Shown here in pieces: positions 1-5,188 of a stretch of 7,861 nt of DNA. Position 1 is the stretch's first letter; each line of letters begins with the position of its first letter. The stretch is taken from contig JAJRCO010000205.1 of NCBI GenBank assembly GCA_028678905.1, forward strand, positions 1-7,861. The letters are read 5' to 3'. Below the pieces are notes generated by a model. It made no database searches, was not told the origin of the DNA, and saw nothing but the letters and a program-made list of their open reading frames with translations. The position numbers and the translations under genes are program-made. The DNA is from Methanomicrobiales archaeon (lineage in GTDB: Archaea; Halobacteriota; Methanomicrobia; Methanomicrobiales; JACTUA01).

Positions 1-93
1 ATGACCGGGGCGAATATACTCGCCTATGCGATTGGTGCCGTGCTGGCGATTCACGTATGGTATAAGGTGAAGAATGCATCGGATGTGCTGTAA
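1..93 (+). CDS. C-terminal end of a membrane protein, truncated by the window edge
   Basis: An open frame runs from the first base to a TAA at 91-93 and encodes 30 residues, MTGANILAYAIGAVLAIHVW followed by YKVKNASDVL. The ATG at base 1 is probably an internal methionine, because the gene seems to continue to the left of the window. About residues 4-21 form one hydrophobic helix. The pattern A-x-H-x-W-Y near the end is shared with the last 20 residues of the next gene (A-L-H-A-W-Y), so the two are probably related membrane modules encoded in tandem. Only 6 bp separate the genes, which suggests cotranscription. The function of the whole protein cannot be told from this fragment. Confidence 0.6.
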   Translation: MTGANILAYAIGAVLAIHVWYKVKNASDVL

Positions 94-99
94 ACGGGG

Positions 100-1059
100 A
101 TGCGAACGATGAATTTGTGGAGGGAAAAACAACCGGATATCCCACTGCTGCTTCAGAAAAGAAATATCGAGGGGATCATCAATGCGCTTCGCCACACCGA
201 CGCGACCATCCAGTGGCAGGCAGCGGATGCACTGGGGAAGCTGGGACGTGAAGGTGTCGATCATCTACTGGCAGCGCTGACTCACCGAAGCCGCGATGTG
301 AAACTCGGGGTCATCGAAGCGCTGGGCGAAATCAAGGATCCGCGGTCGGTACCGCCTCTGATCAATCTCCTGAAGGATCCCAGTGTGGAGGTCCGCTGGG
401 CAACCTCGATTGCCCTGGGAGAGATCGGGGACAAGACGGCGATCGGCCCCCTGATTCAGGTTCTGGGCGATACCGATAAGTACGTGCGGTACGGGGCTGC
501 TATCTCCCTGGAAAACTTCCAGTGGCAGCCGGAGAATGATACCGAACGGGCGTACCTGTACCTGGGAAAGCAGGACTGGGATCACCTTACGCAGCTGGGA
601 GAGGCTGCGATTAAGCCCCTGAACCGGGCATTGAAAGACCGGCACGCCGATGTGCGGGCCAAGGCGATGGAGGTTGTTGGACAGATCGGGTGTGAAAAAG
701 GGATCAGCGCCGTGATTCGGGGGCTGAGCGATGAAAACCCGAACGTCCGCTGGAAGGCCGTGCTGGCAGGGCCGAAATGTGGTATTCCCCACATGTACCT
801 TCCCCGCGGACTGAATAAGCGACCCCGCATCCGCAAGAATCCCCGCATCGCGGGGTTTCTGAATTTCATCCTTCCCGGACAGGGGTATAATTATCTGGGG
901 ATTTGGTGGGGAACCCTGATCTTTCAGCTGGATGTCACCGTCACGCTGTATATGCTCAGTTTTGGGGGAGAAGAGATGACCTATACCCTCATGCTTCCCC
1001 TGTATGGTATCTTTGCCCTGCACGCCTGGTACATCGCCCGCAGGATGCCGGAATTATAA
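100..1059 (+). CDS. HEAT-repeat protein with C-terminal TM2-like membrane module
   Basis: The product is 319 residues. Residues 22-143 hold about four alpha-helical HEAT (PBS-lyase type) repeats, each with the pattern D-x-x-V-R/K-x-x-A-x-x-A-L-G-x-I/L-G (for example VRWATSIALGEIG near 98-110). A linker at 144-166 follows, then about two more repeats at 167-222. HEAT repeats normally form a curved scaffold for protein-protein contacts. The repeats stop abruptly near residue 222. A basic segment (RKNPRIAGF, 245-253) and the motif LPGQGYNYLG (258-267) then lead into two hydrophobic helices at about 268-288 and 294-313. This resembles the TM2-type Pro-Gly-x-Gly-x-x-Tyr membrane module. The protein therefore looks like a cytoplasmic scaffold tethered to the membrane; its partner is unknown. 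A second ATG at 109 (MNLW) may be the true start, because the GGGGATG at 96-102 would then act as a ribosome-binding site 6 nt upstream. Confidence 0.85.
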   Translation: MRTMNLWREKQPDIPLLLQKRNIEGIINALRHTDATIQWQAADALGKLGREGVDHLLAALTHRSRDVKLGVIEALGEIKDPRSVPPLINLLKDPSVEVRWATSIALGEIGDKTAIGPLIQVLGDTDKYVRYGAAISLENFQWQPENDTERAYLYLGKQDWDHLTQLGEAAIKPLNRALKDRHADVRAKAMEVVGQIGCEKGISAVIRGLSDENPNVRWKAVLAGPKCGIPHMYLPRGLNKRPRIRKNPRIAGFLNFILPGQGYNYLGIWWGTLIFQLDVTVTLYMLSFGGEEMTYTLMLPLYGIFALHAWYIARRMPEL

Positions 1060-1066
1060 AAAAGAT

Positions 1067-1079
1067 AATTTTTCCTTTG
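1067..1079 (+). terminator. T-rich end downstream of the HEAT-repeat gene
   Basis: A T5 tract followed by CC and T3 begins 8 bases after the stop codon. Archaeal RNA polymerase commonly stops at oligo-T tracts without a strong hairpin, so this is a plausible first termination point. It is weak, and a longer T8 tract lies at 1150-1157. Confidence 0.3.
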
Positions 1080-1112
1080 ACGAAGTGCGGCTCAAAAGAT
1101 TCATCGCTGAAG

Positions 1113-1125
1113 GGTGACGTTCACC
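1113..1125. repeat. 13-bp dyad GGTGA-cgt-TCACC
   Basis: Two perfect 5-bp inverted arms flank a 3-base centre in the gap between the HEAT-repeat gene and the K+ channel gene. It could be a regulator binding site or a small hairpin upstream of the T8 tract that begins 25 bases later. Arms this short can arise by chance. Confidence 0.3.
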
Positions 1126-1149
1126 AACCCAGTGCAGTTGGAATGTTTA

Positions 1150-1157
1150 TTTTTTTT
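1150..1157 (+). terminator. T8 tract, candidate intrinsic terminator
   Basis: Eight consecutive T residues follow a T-rich stretch about 90 bases after the HEAT-repeat gene. This is the usual form of an archaeal transcription end. It separates the first transcript from the K+ channel gene. The remainder of the 306-bp gap (1060-1365) shows no convincing gene. Confidence 0.4.
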
Positions 1158-1261
1158 AAGAAAACACATCCTCAGCGTTTCCCTGAAAATACCGGTCATG
1201 AACGAACTATACCTTCCTTGTTCATCGTAGTCATAGAAAGATATGGTCCCAAGATTTCCTG

Positions 1262-1302
1262 AAATGTACCAGGAACAGGGAAGTGATGAAAAAATGTACC
1301 AG
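1262..1302. repeat. 11-bp direct repeat AAATGTACCAG, two copies
   Basis: The copies are at 1262-1272 and 1292-1302, exactly 30 bp apart start to start, or about three helical turns. They lie 64-104 bp upstream of the K+ channel start, on one DNA face, as expected for a regulator's paired sites. No known operator is recognised, so the role is inference. Confidence 0.35.
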
Positions 1303-1365
1303 TGGAAACCTTTTTTGCGTGCTACTTGTCCACCAGATACTGAGAGCTAATTTATTGGGTTTCAA

Positions 1366-2205
1366 ATGTTTCAGAACGTTAAAAAACGGATTTATGAAAT
1401 AATGGAAGTCCAGGATCATGGAGATGATCAGGCCCATCTCTTTGATATTTTCATGATGGTAATCATCAGTCTCAATATTCTTGCTGTCATGCTGGAAACA
1501 GTAAATTTCATTGAAGCGAATTACTTCATCTATCTGCATATTTTTGATGTATTCTCAGTTGGGATATTTACCGTCGAATATGGACTGAGGGCATGGGTAG
1601 CCACAGAGAATGAATGGTACCGGCGTCCCATTACTGGTCGCCTGCGACATGCCTTGGCTCCGATGTCGATTATTGATTTCCTGGCGATTCTGCCATTTTA
1701 TATTCCATTCCTGATTGTCGGTCTGGATCTGCGTTTTATCAGAATACTCCGTCTCTTTCGGATATCCCGTATCCTTAAGATGGGTCACTATTCAGAAAGC
1801 CTTAAAACATTCGAACGGGTATTCTATAAAAAATGGCATGAGCTGTCGATGGCCTTTTTTGTCATCTTCGTTGCGTTGGTTCTCTTTTCGAGCGTCATGT
1901 ATTACGCCGAGCACATGGCACAGCCGGATAAGTTTGGGAGTATCCCGGAGGCGATGTGGTGGGGAACTGTTACTCTTGCAACAATTGGCTACGGGGATGT
2001 CTATCCCATCACCCCACTTGGAAAGGTAATCGGCGGAATCATCGCTCTCTTGGGCATTGCCATTTTCGCTCTACCCACCGGTATTGTCGCGGCAGGATTT
2101 GTGGAAGAGCTATATGCAGGAAAAAAGAAAGGAGAGACGGTTGTATGTCCCCATTGCGGGAAGGCCGTGTACAAACCTCCAGATACCGAGGGAAAAAAAA
2201 ATTAG
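1366..2205 (+). CDS. Voltage-gated potassium channel, six-helix Kv type
   Basis: The product is 279 residues and would form a tetrameric K+ channel in the cytoplasmic membrane. S1 to S3 lie at about 26-45, 53-77 and 98-117. S4 carries arginine at every third position (R123, R126, R129, R132, R135, then K138), the classical voltage-sensing helix. S5 is at about 159-181, the pore helix at 192-205, the selectivity filter TIGYGD at 206-211, and S6 at about 218-247. The tail is short and has no RCK/TrkA nucleotide-binding domain, but it contains a two-cysteine knuckle CPHCG (261-265) followed by a basic end. The ATG at 1366 has no Shine-Dalgarno site and an in-frame stop lies just upstream at 1348-1350; the ATG at 1402 (MEVQDHG) is an alternative. 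The family call is firm. The physiological role (membrane potential or K+ balance) is inferred from the family. Confidence 0.93.
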   Translation: MFQNVKKRIYEIMEVQDHGDDQAHLFDIFMMVIISLNILAVMLETVNFIEANYFIYLHIFDVFSVGIFTVEYGLRAWVATENEWYRRPITGRLRHALAPMSIIDFLAILPFYIPFLIVGLDLRFIRILRLFRISRILKMGHYSESLKTFERVFYKKWHELSMAFFVIFVALVLFSSVMYYAEHMAQPDKFGSIPEAMWWGTVTLATIGYGDVYPITPLGKVIGGIIALLGIAIFALPTGIVAAGFVEELYAGKKKGETVVCPHCGKAVYKPPDTEGKKN

Positions 2206-2267
2206 AAAACCGAAATACCCCAATTCCGAATAATCAAGGTGAAGCGTGCATATTGTTTGTGGATATC

Positions 2268-2290
2268 TCCTTCGCAAAGTCATTTAGTGT
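2268..2290 (+). promoter_or_regulatory. Weak candidate promoter for a leaderless mmp10 transcript
   Basis: A purine-rich GCAAAG followed by TCATTTAG is centred about 28 bp before the mmp10 ATG, roughly where an archaeal BRE/TATA pair would sit for transcription starting at or next to the start codon. No Shine-Dalgarno site precedes the ATG, which fits a leaderless mRNA. The TATA match is poor. Another AT-rich candidate, GCATATTG, lies near 2247. Confidence 0.25.
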
Positions 2291-2313
2291 GGCGGAATAA
2301 TATCTAGTGCCGA

Positions 2314-3540
2314 ATGGTACAGCTGACCATAGATATCGGGGGAAGGCCCGGGATCGACTGCCGGGGATTCTGTGAATACTGTTACTTTAAGCGGGTCCGC
2401 GGAATTCGTGCCCTGGGCTGCCGACACTGTCCTCCCTTCCAGGTAGGGTGCGACTACTGCACAAAAAGTGTCCAGGAAAGGTATCCCGGATTCAAGGAGC
2501 TGTGCACGGTAGCCGATGAAACCCTGGCCTCACTGCAGCTGATGAGCGGAGACATCTCTAAGGTCACCATCAGCGGAGGAGGAGATCCGAGCTGTTACCC
2601 CTGGTTCCGGGATCTGATCGAGCTCTCCGCCAGCATGGAGGCTCCTCTTCATATTGGTTATACCAGTGGGAAGGGTTTCGACGATCCCTCGATCGGCCGC
2701 TACCTCATCGATCATGGTTTGCAGGAGATATCGTTCACCGTTTTTTCGGCTAATCCCGCCCTGCGCAAAAAATACATGCACGATCCGACGCCGAAAATAT
2801 CCCTGCGTATCCTGGAGGAGCTCTGCGGGGAAATAGACGTCTACGCGGCGGCGGTGGTTCTTCCCGGTGTCAATGATGGCGAGGAGCTTGTTGCCACCGC
2901 CCAATGGCTCGAGGAAAGGGGAGCCCGGGGGCTCATTCTGATGCGGTTTGCCAACAGTCCGGAACAGGGCCTGATCCTGGGCAACGCCCCGGTCCTCAGA
3001 GGCCAGCGGATCCACACCGTGGAAGAATTCAGAGACCTCGTGACCAGCCTCCATGATCGGTTCGACCTGAAGATCAGCGGTACGCCCCTGTGGGACCCAG
3101 AGATCGGTTCCCCGTTTGCGGTACTGGAGGAGCGCGAGCTTTTGGAGCGCCTTCCACGGCTCCAGAAGAAGGCCTCCGTGATCACCGGAAGCGTCGCGGC
3201 ACCATTCCTCCGCCAGGTGCTGGAACTCTGCGGAGGCGGGTGCCCGGTGATACCGGTTCGCAAAGAGATCGCCTGCCTAATCACCCGGGATGACTTAGAG
3301 TCGATCGATCTGTCCACTCTGGAGGATACCGTTATCCTGCCCGGCCGGGCTTTTGTGCATGATCGGGAGGCTGAAAAGATCCTGTCTTCCGATGGTCATC
3401 CTCGCGAAGTGGTGCGGGGACCGGATACTCTCACCGCTGATGCAGAGACCAGTATGGGGATGGACCGCACCCAGGTTCTGGACATGGAACTGCAGCACAT
3501 TGCCGATCTGATCAGGACAATCAACCGGTACGGCGGATAG
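2314..3540 (+). CDS. mmp10: Mmp10, radical SAM methyltransferase acting on an McrA arginine
   Basis: This 408-residue protein matches methanogenesis marker 10. The family installs the 5-C-(S)-methylarginine in the alpha subunit of methyl-coenzyme M reductase, using S-adenosylmethionine and a cobalamin cofactor. The start MVQLTIDIGGRPGIDC is typical of the family and supports the ATG at 2314. The radical SAM cluster motif is C16-x3-C20-x2-C23. Four further cysteines (C36, C39, C46, C49) follow in two C-x2-C pairs; the known structure has a mononuclear iron held by four cysteines, and these are the obvious ligands. SGGGDPS (87-93) is the glycine-rich SAM-binding strand. The C-terminal region has the family signature, with ITGSVAAPF at 290-298 and ILPGRAFVHD at 341-350, and includes the region expected to hold cobalamin. 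Length is as expected and nothing appears broken. The gene lies 6 bp upstream of the PrsW gene. It is the strongest taxonomic marker in the window, since Mmp10 follows Mcr. Confidence 0.96.
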   Translation: MVQLTIDIGGRPGIDCRGFCEYCYFKRVRGIRALGCRHCPPFQVGCDYCTKSVQERYPGFKELCTVADETLASLQLMSGDISKVTISGGGDPSCYPWFRDLIELSASMEAPLHIGYTSGKGFDDPSIGRYLIDHGLQEISFTVFSANPALRKKYMHDPTPKISLRILEELCGEIDVYAAAVVLPGVNDGEELVATAQWLEERGARGLILMRFANSPEQGLILGNAPVLRGQRIHTVEEFRDLVTSLHDRFDLKISGTPLWDPEIGSPFAVLEERELLERLPRLQKKASVITGSVAAPFLRQVLELCGGGCPVIPVRKEIACLITRDDLESIDLSTLEDTVILPGRAFVHDREAEKILSSDGHPREVVRGPDTLTADAETSMGMDRTQVLDMELQHIADLIRTINRYGG

Positions 3541-3546
3541 GATCGG

Positions 3547-4212
3547 ATGAATACTCTTGTCATCGCCGCGGTGGCGGCAGCTCCGGCGATTTTCTGGCTG
3601 TGGTATTTTTACCGGAAGGATCGCTACGAACCGGAACCAAAATTCCTGATCCTGCGGACGTTCCTTCTCGGTATGGGAGTCACGATTCCGGTTGCATTTA
3701 TCGAGGGTATCCTTCCGCTTTCCGATCTGATCCTTGCCGTGCTCGCTGCCCCGGTCATCGAAGAACTGGCAAAATACATGGTCGTCAAACGAACGGTATA
3801 TCAGAATCGTGAATTTGATGAGCCGATGGACGGGGTCGTCTACGCGGCCAGTGCGGCGCTAGGATTTGCTACGCTCGAAAATATCGTGTATATAACCTCC
3901 GCATATCTGACCTCACCCGTAGAAGATGTACTCGTGGTCTACGCTCTCCGCGCACTGCTCTCGGTACCTGGGCATGCTCTCTTCTCCAGCATGTGGGGAT
4001 ATGCCCTGGGCAGAGCCAAGTTCGACCCGGCCCATAAGACTGGCTTTATTCTCCTGGGACTTGCCCTGGCGATGCTACTGCACGGGATATTCAACTTCAT
4101 CCTGTATAGCTCGCCTCTGCTCGCACTAGGTGTCTTTGTACTGGTCCTGGTAGCCTGGTGGGCAGTCCTCCGACTCATGAAGGATGCGCTGCGCAGATCT
4201 CCCTTTTCCTGA
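3547..4212 (+). CDS. prsW: PrsW-family glutamic intramembrane protease
   Basis: The product is a 221-residue polytopic membrane protein of the PrsW family. In Bacillus, PrsW cuts the anti-sigma factor RsiW inside the membrane. Archaea lack that pathway, so the substrate here is unknown. Family landmarks are all present: D25-R-Y-E-P-E-P after the first helix, the catalytic-type E72-E73-L-A-K76 motif, F90-D-E-P-M-D-G-V-V-Y, G106-F-A-T-L-E111-N, R135, the H143-A-L-F-S motif and H179-G-I-F-N183. About seven or eight hydrophobic helices can be drawn, with the first at residues 4-21. There is no N-terminal extension or extra domain. The start at 3547 is 6 bp after the mmp10 stop, preceded only by a weak GGAT-rich sequence, so translation is probably coupled to mmp10. 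Assignment to the family is firm; a link to Mcr maturation would be speculation. Confidence 0.92.
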   Translation: MNTLVIAAVAAAPAIFWLWYFYRKDRYEPEPKFLILRTFLLGMGVTIPVAFIEGILPLSDLILAVLAAPVIEELAKYMVVKRTVYQNREFDEPMDGVVYAASAALGFATLENIVYITSAYLTSPVEDVLVVYALRALLSVPGHALFSSMWGYALGRAKFDPAHKTGFILLGLALAMLLHGIFNFILYSSPLLALGVFVLVLVAWWAVLRLMKDALRRSPFS

Positions 4213-4238
4213 AGTGGAAAGGCGATATTTCGTTTCAG
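4209..4238 (+). terminator. Imperfect hairpin at the end of prsW
   Basis: CTGAA (4209-4213) pairs with TTCAG (4234-4238), and inside it GAAA (4217-4220) pairs with TTTC (4228-4231), with a 7-base loop and a small internal loop. The structure overlaps the prsW stop codon and is followed by AT-rich sequence without a clear T-tract. It may stabilise or end the mmp10-prsW mRNA. The stem is A+T-rich and weak. Confidence 0.3.
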
Positions 4239-4240
4239 AA

Positions 4241-4250
4241 ACTATTTATT
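4241..4250 (+). promoter_or_regulatory. Candidate TATA box ACTATTTATT before the 55-codon ORF
   Basis: An AT-rich box lies about 40 bp before the ATG at 4288, so transcription could start near 4270 and leave a short leader containing the ribosome-binding sequence. Three TATG units (4257-4268) follow it. No clear BRE is seen. Confidence 0.3.
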
Positions 4251-4277
4251 CGTATCTATGTATGTATGTATTTAATC

Positions 4278-4287
4278 AAGGAGGTGA
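4278..4287 (+). promoter_or_regulatory. Perfect Shine-Dalgarno sequence AAGGAGGTGA
   Basis: This matches the usual complement of the 3' end of archaeal 16S rRNA over all ten bases, which is the strongest ribosome-binding sequence in the window. It abuts the ATG at 4288, leaving only 3 bases between GGAGG and the start. That is unusually tight, but no other start codon with a useful frame lies nearby. Confidence 0.5.
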
Positions 4288-4455
4288 ATGCCCATCGTCT
4301 ACTATGTAGTGTATGAATCGGACAAAGGAGAAAATATTCTGGGGAACTTTATGTCGAAGCAATCGGCAGAGGAGTTTGTCTCAACGATCAGGCACTGGTT
4401 TGTTACGCCGTTGCACATTCTCCAGTCGGCCGATCTGCTTTCCAGAAACACCTGA
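4288..4455 (+). CDS. Small hypothetical ORF, 55 codons, or the 5' end of a decayed gene
   Basis: The ORF begins MPIVYYVVYESDKGENILGN and ends in HILQSADLLSRNT before a TGA. It is not a family I recognise. The N-terminal half reads like real protein, with a short beta-like hydrophobic start and then a charged amphipathic stretch (SKQSAEEFVSTIR). An in-frame stop at 4285-4287 fixes the start. After the TGA, protein-like sequence seems to resume in another frame (FQKHLKKHIEHPW from about 4440), so the ORF may be the surviving 5' end of a longer frameshifted gene rather than a complete small protein. It follows prsW in the same direction but appears to have its own promoter-like box. Confidence 0.35.
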   Translation: MPIVYYVVYESDKGENILGNFMSKQSAEEFVSTIRHWFVTPLHILQSADLLSRNT

Positions 4456-4967
4456 AAAAGCACATCGAGCATCCCTGGGTCCGTAGCTCAAAGGTCACGC
4501 ACAATTCCCTCATTGGCGCAAGAATTCGGGAGAGCACGAAGTCGGGACGGGCTTTCCCGAAACCCAGCGCATATACTATTTCGGCTGTTTTCCTCTGATA
4601 GAACTCCATTCCATTCAAAAGTAACCACTCTGTGGAGACAGGCAGGCATCCGCCTACCGAAACGAAAAGGATATGTTTCTGCTGCTACTCGAAATCGTGA
4701 AAATTACACTATCTGGAATAATTTCATGATGATAAGTATTTTCCCAATGCCGAGTACTATCAGCCCAGACAGGACGAATTTTTCGTGGGTCATGAAACGA
4801 AGAATGTCGTGGATGGGAAGAGTTTCCGCATCGGATGGTTCGTAACTCTCCTTCTTCCGGCATACTCCGTCCCCGGAAACGTAGCGAATATTATCCTGGG
4901 GGAGATGCTCACAGGTCATGTAAACATGCAATATGATGATATATTATATATAACTTACTATTTTTAA
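4456..4967 (+). pseudogene. Possible decayed gene with several frameshifts
   Basis: No single frame is open across this stretch, yet protein-like segments appear in turn. One frame gives KKHIEHPWVRSSKVTHNSLI (from 4455). Another gives FPETQRIYYFGCFPLIELHS before a TAA at about 4622, and the same frame later gives EKDMFLLLLEIVKITLSGII. A third segment (4722-4967) is open for 81 codons, begins FHDDKYFPNAEYYQPRQDEF, and continues with a hydrophobic stretch to a TAA. That segment has no ATG start; its first usable start would be the GTG at 4785. The longest ORF in the remaining frame (ATG 4513 to 4845) is rich in R and S and looks like a frame shadow. This pattern fits a gene disabled by indels, but it could also be non-coding sequence read optimistically. 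I do not recognise the family. Confidence 0.33.
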
Positions 4968-5080
4968 AATTGAATAATATTAATTATAAAAAATAAAATT
5001 TTAGAAAATCATAAAAATTATTGAAATTGATTCGTCAATAAAACGTTTCATAAAAAGATAAGTTTAAATATAATATATGT
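4941..5080. other. Very A+T-rich intergenic block upstream of corA
   Basis: By direct count, 124 of these 140 bases are A or T (about 89%), against roughly balanced composition in the surrounding genes. It contains many TATA-like strings, including ATTATATATAA (4943-4953) and TTTAAATATAATATAT (5063-5078). No ORF of note lies inside apart from the tail of the decayed segment. It probably serves as the corA promoter region, and it may also mark a site of past insertion or decay. Confidence 0.6.
5053..5078 (+). promoter_or_regulatory. corA promoter region with TATA-like box
   Basis: A purine-rich AAAAAGATAAG (possible BRE) runs into TTTAAATATAATATAT. A TATA box centred near 5067 predicts a transcript start near 5093, giving a leader of about 95 nt. 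Boxes shifted either way (ATAAAAAG near 5053, or TAATATAT at 5071-5078) would move the start to about 5080 or 5100. This matters because the anti-Shine-Dalgarno arm is at 5090-5099. Confidence 0.5.
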
Positions 5081-5089
5081 TGATGGCGA

Positions 5090-5188
5090 TCCTTCCTCCA
5101 CCCAGCCAGCTTCAATGGTCTTATGACCCTTGAAAGAGGAAACAGGTAAGTACAGTGCAATTGGATTACCGGTCCGCGGAGGAAGGAG
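5090..5188 (+). promoter_or_regulatory. Structured corA leader that can hide the ribosome-binding site
   Basis: Bases 5090-5099 (TCCTTCCTCC) are the exact reverse complement of 5178-5187 (GGAGGAAGGA), which contain the corA ribosome-binding site. Between these arms, TTCAA-T-GGTC (5111-5120) pairs with GACC-C-TTGAA (5125-5134) around a TTAT loop, and GGTAA (5145-5149) pairs with TTACC (5166-5170). Together they make a three-way junction closed by the 10-bp stem, the kind of layout used by translational riboswitches. No known riboswitch class is recognised. Regulation by Mg2+ or another signal is inference from the gene it precedes. The fold needs a transcript start at or upstream of about 5090. 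Confidence 0.45.

Noticed and set aside
265..1023. Long minus-strand open frame opposite the HEAT-repeat gene
   Set aside because: It is a shadow: its proline- and glutamine-rich product matches no family, and the plus strand carries clear HEAT repeats and a membrane module.
4257..4270. TATG tetranucleotide repeat as a phase-variation tract
   Set aside because: There are only three full units, too few for slippage to be a convincing switch, and it lies outside any coding sequence.
4403..4618. Minus-strand frame of 71 codons in the decayed region, with a few cysteines
   Set aside because: It starts at a TTG without a ribosome-binding site. The cysteines do not form a regular motif, and forward-frame segments in the same stretch look more protein-like.
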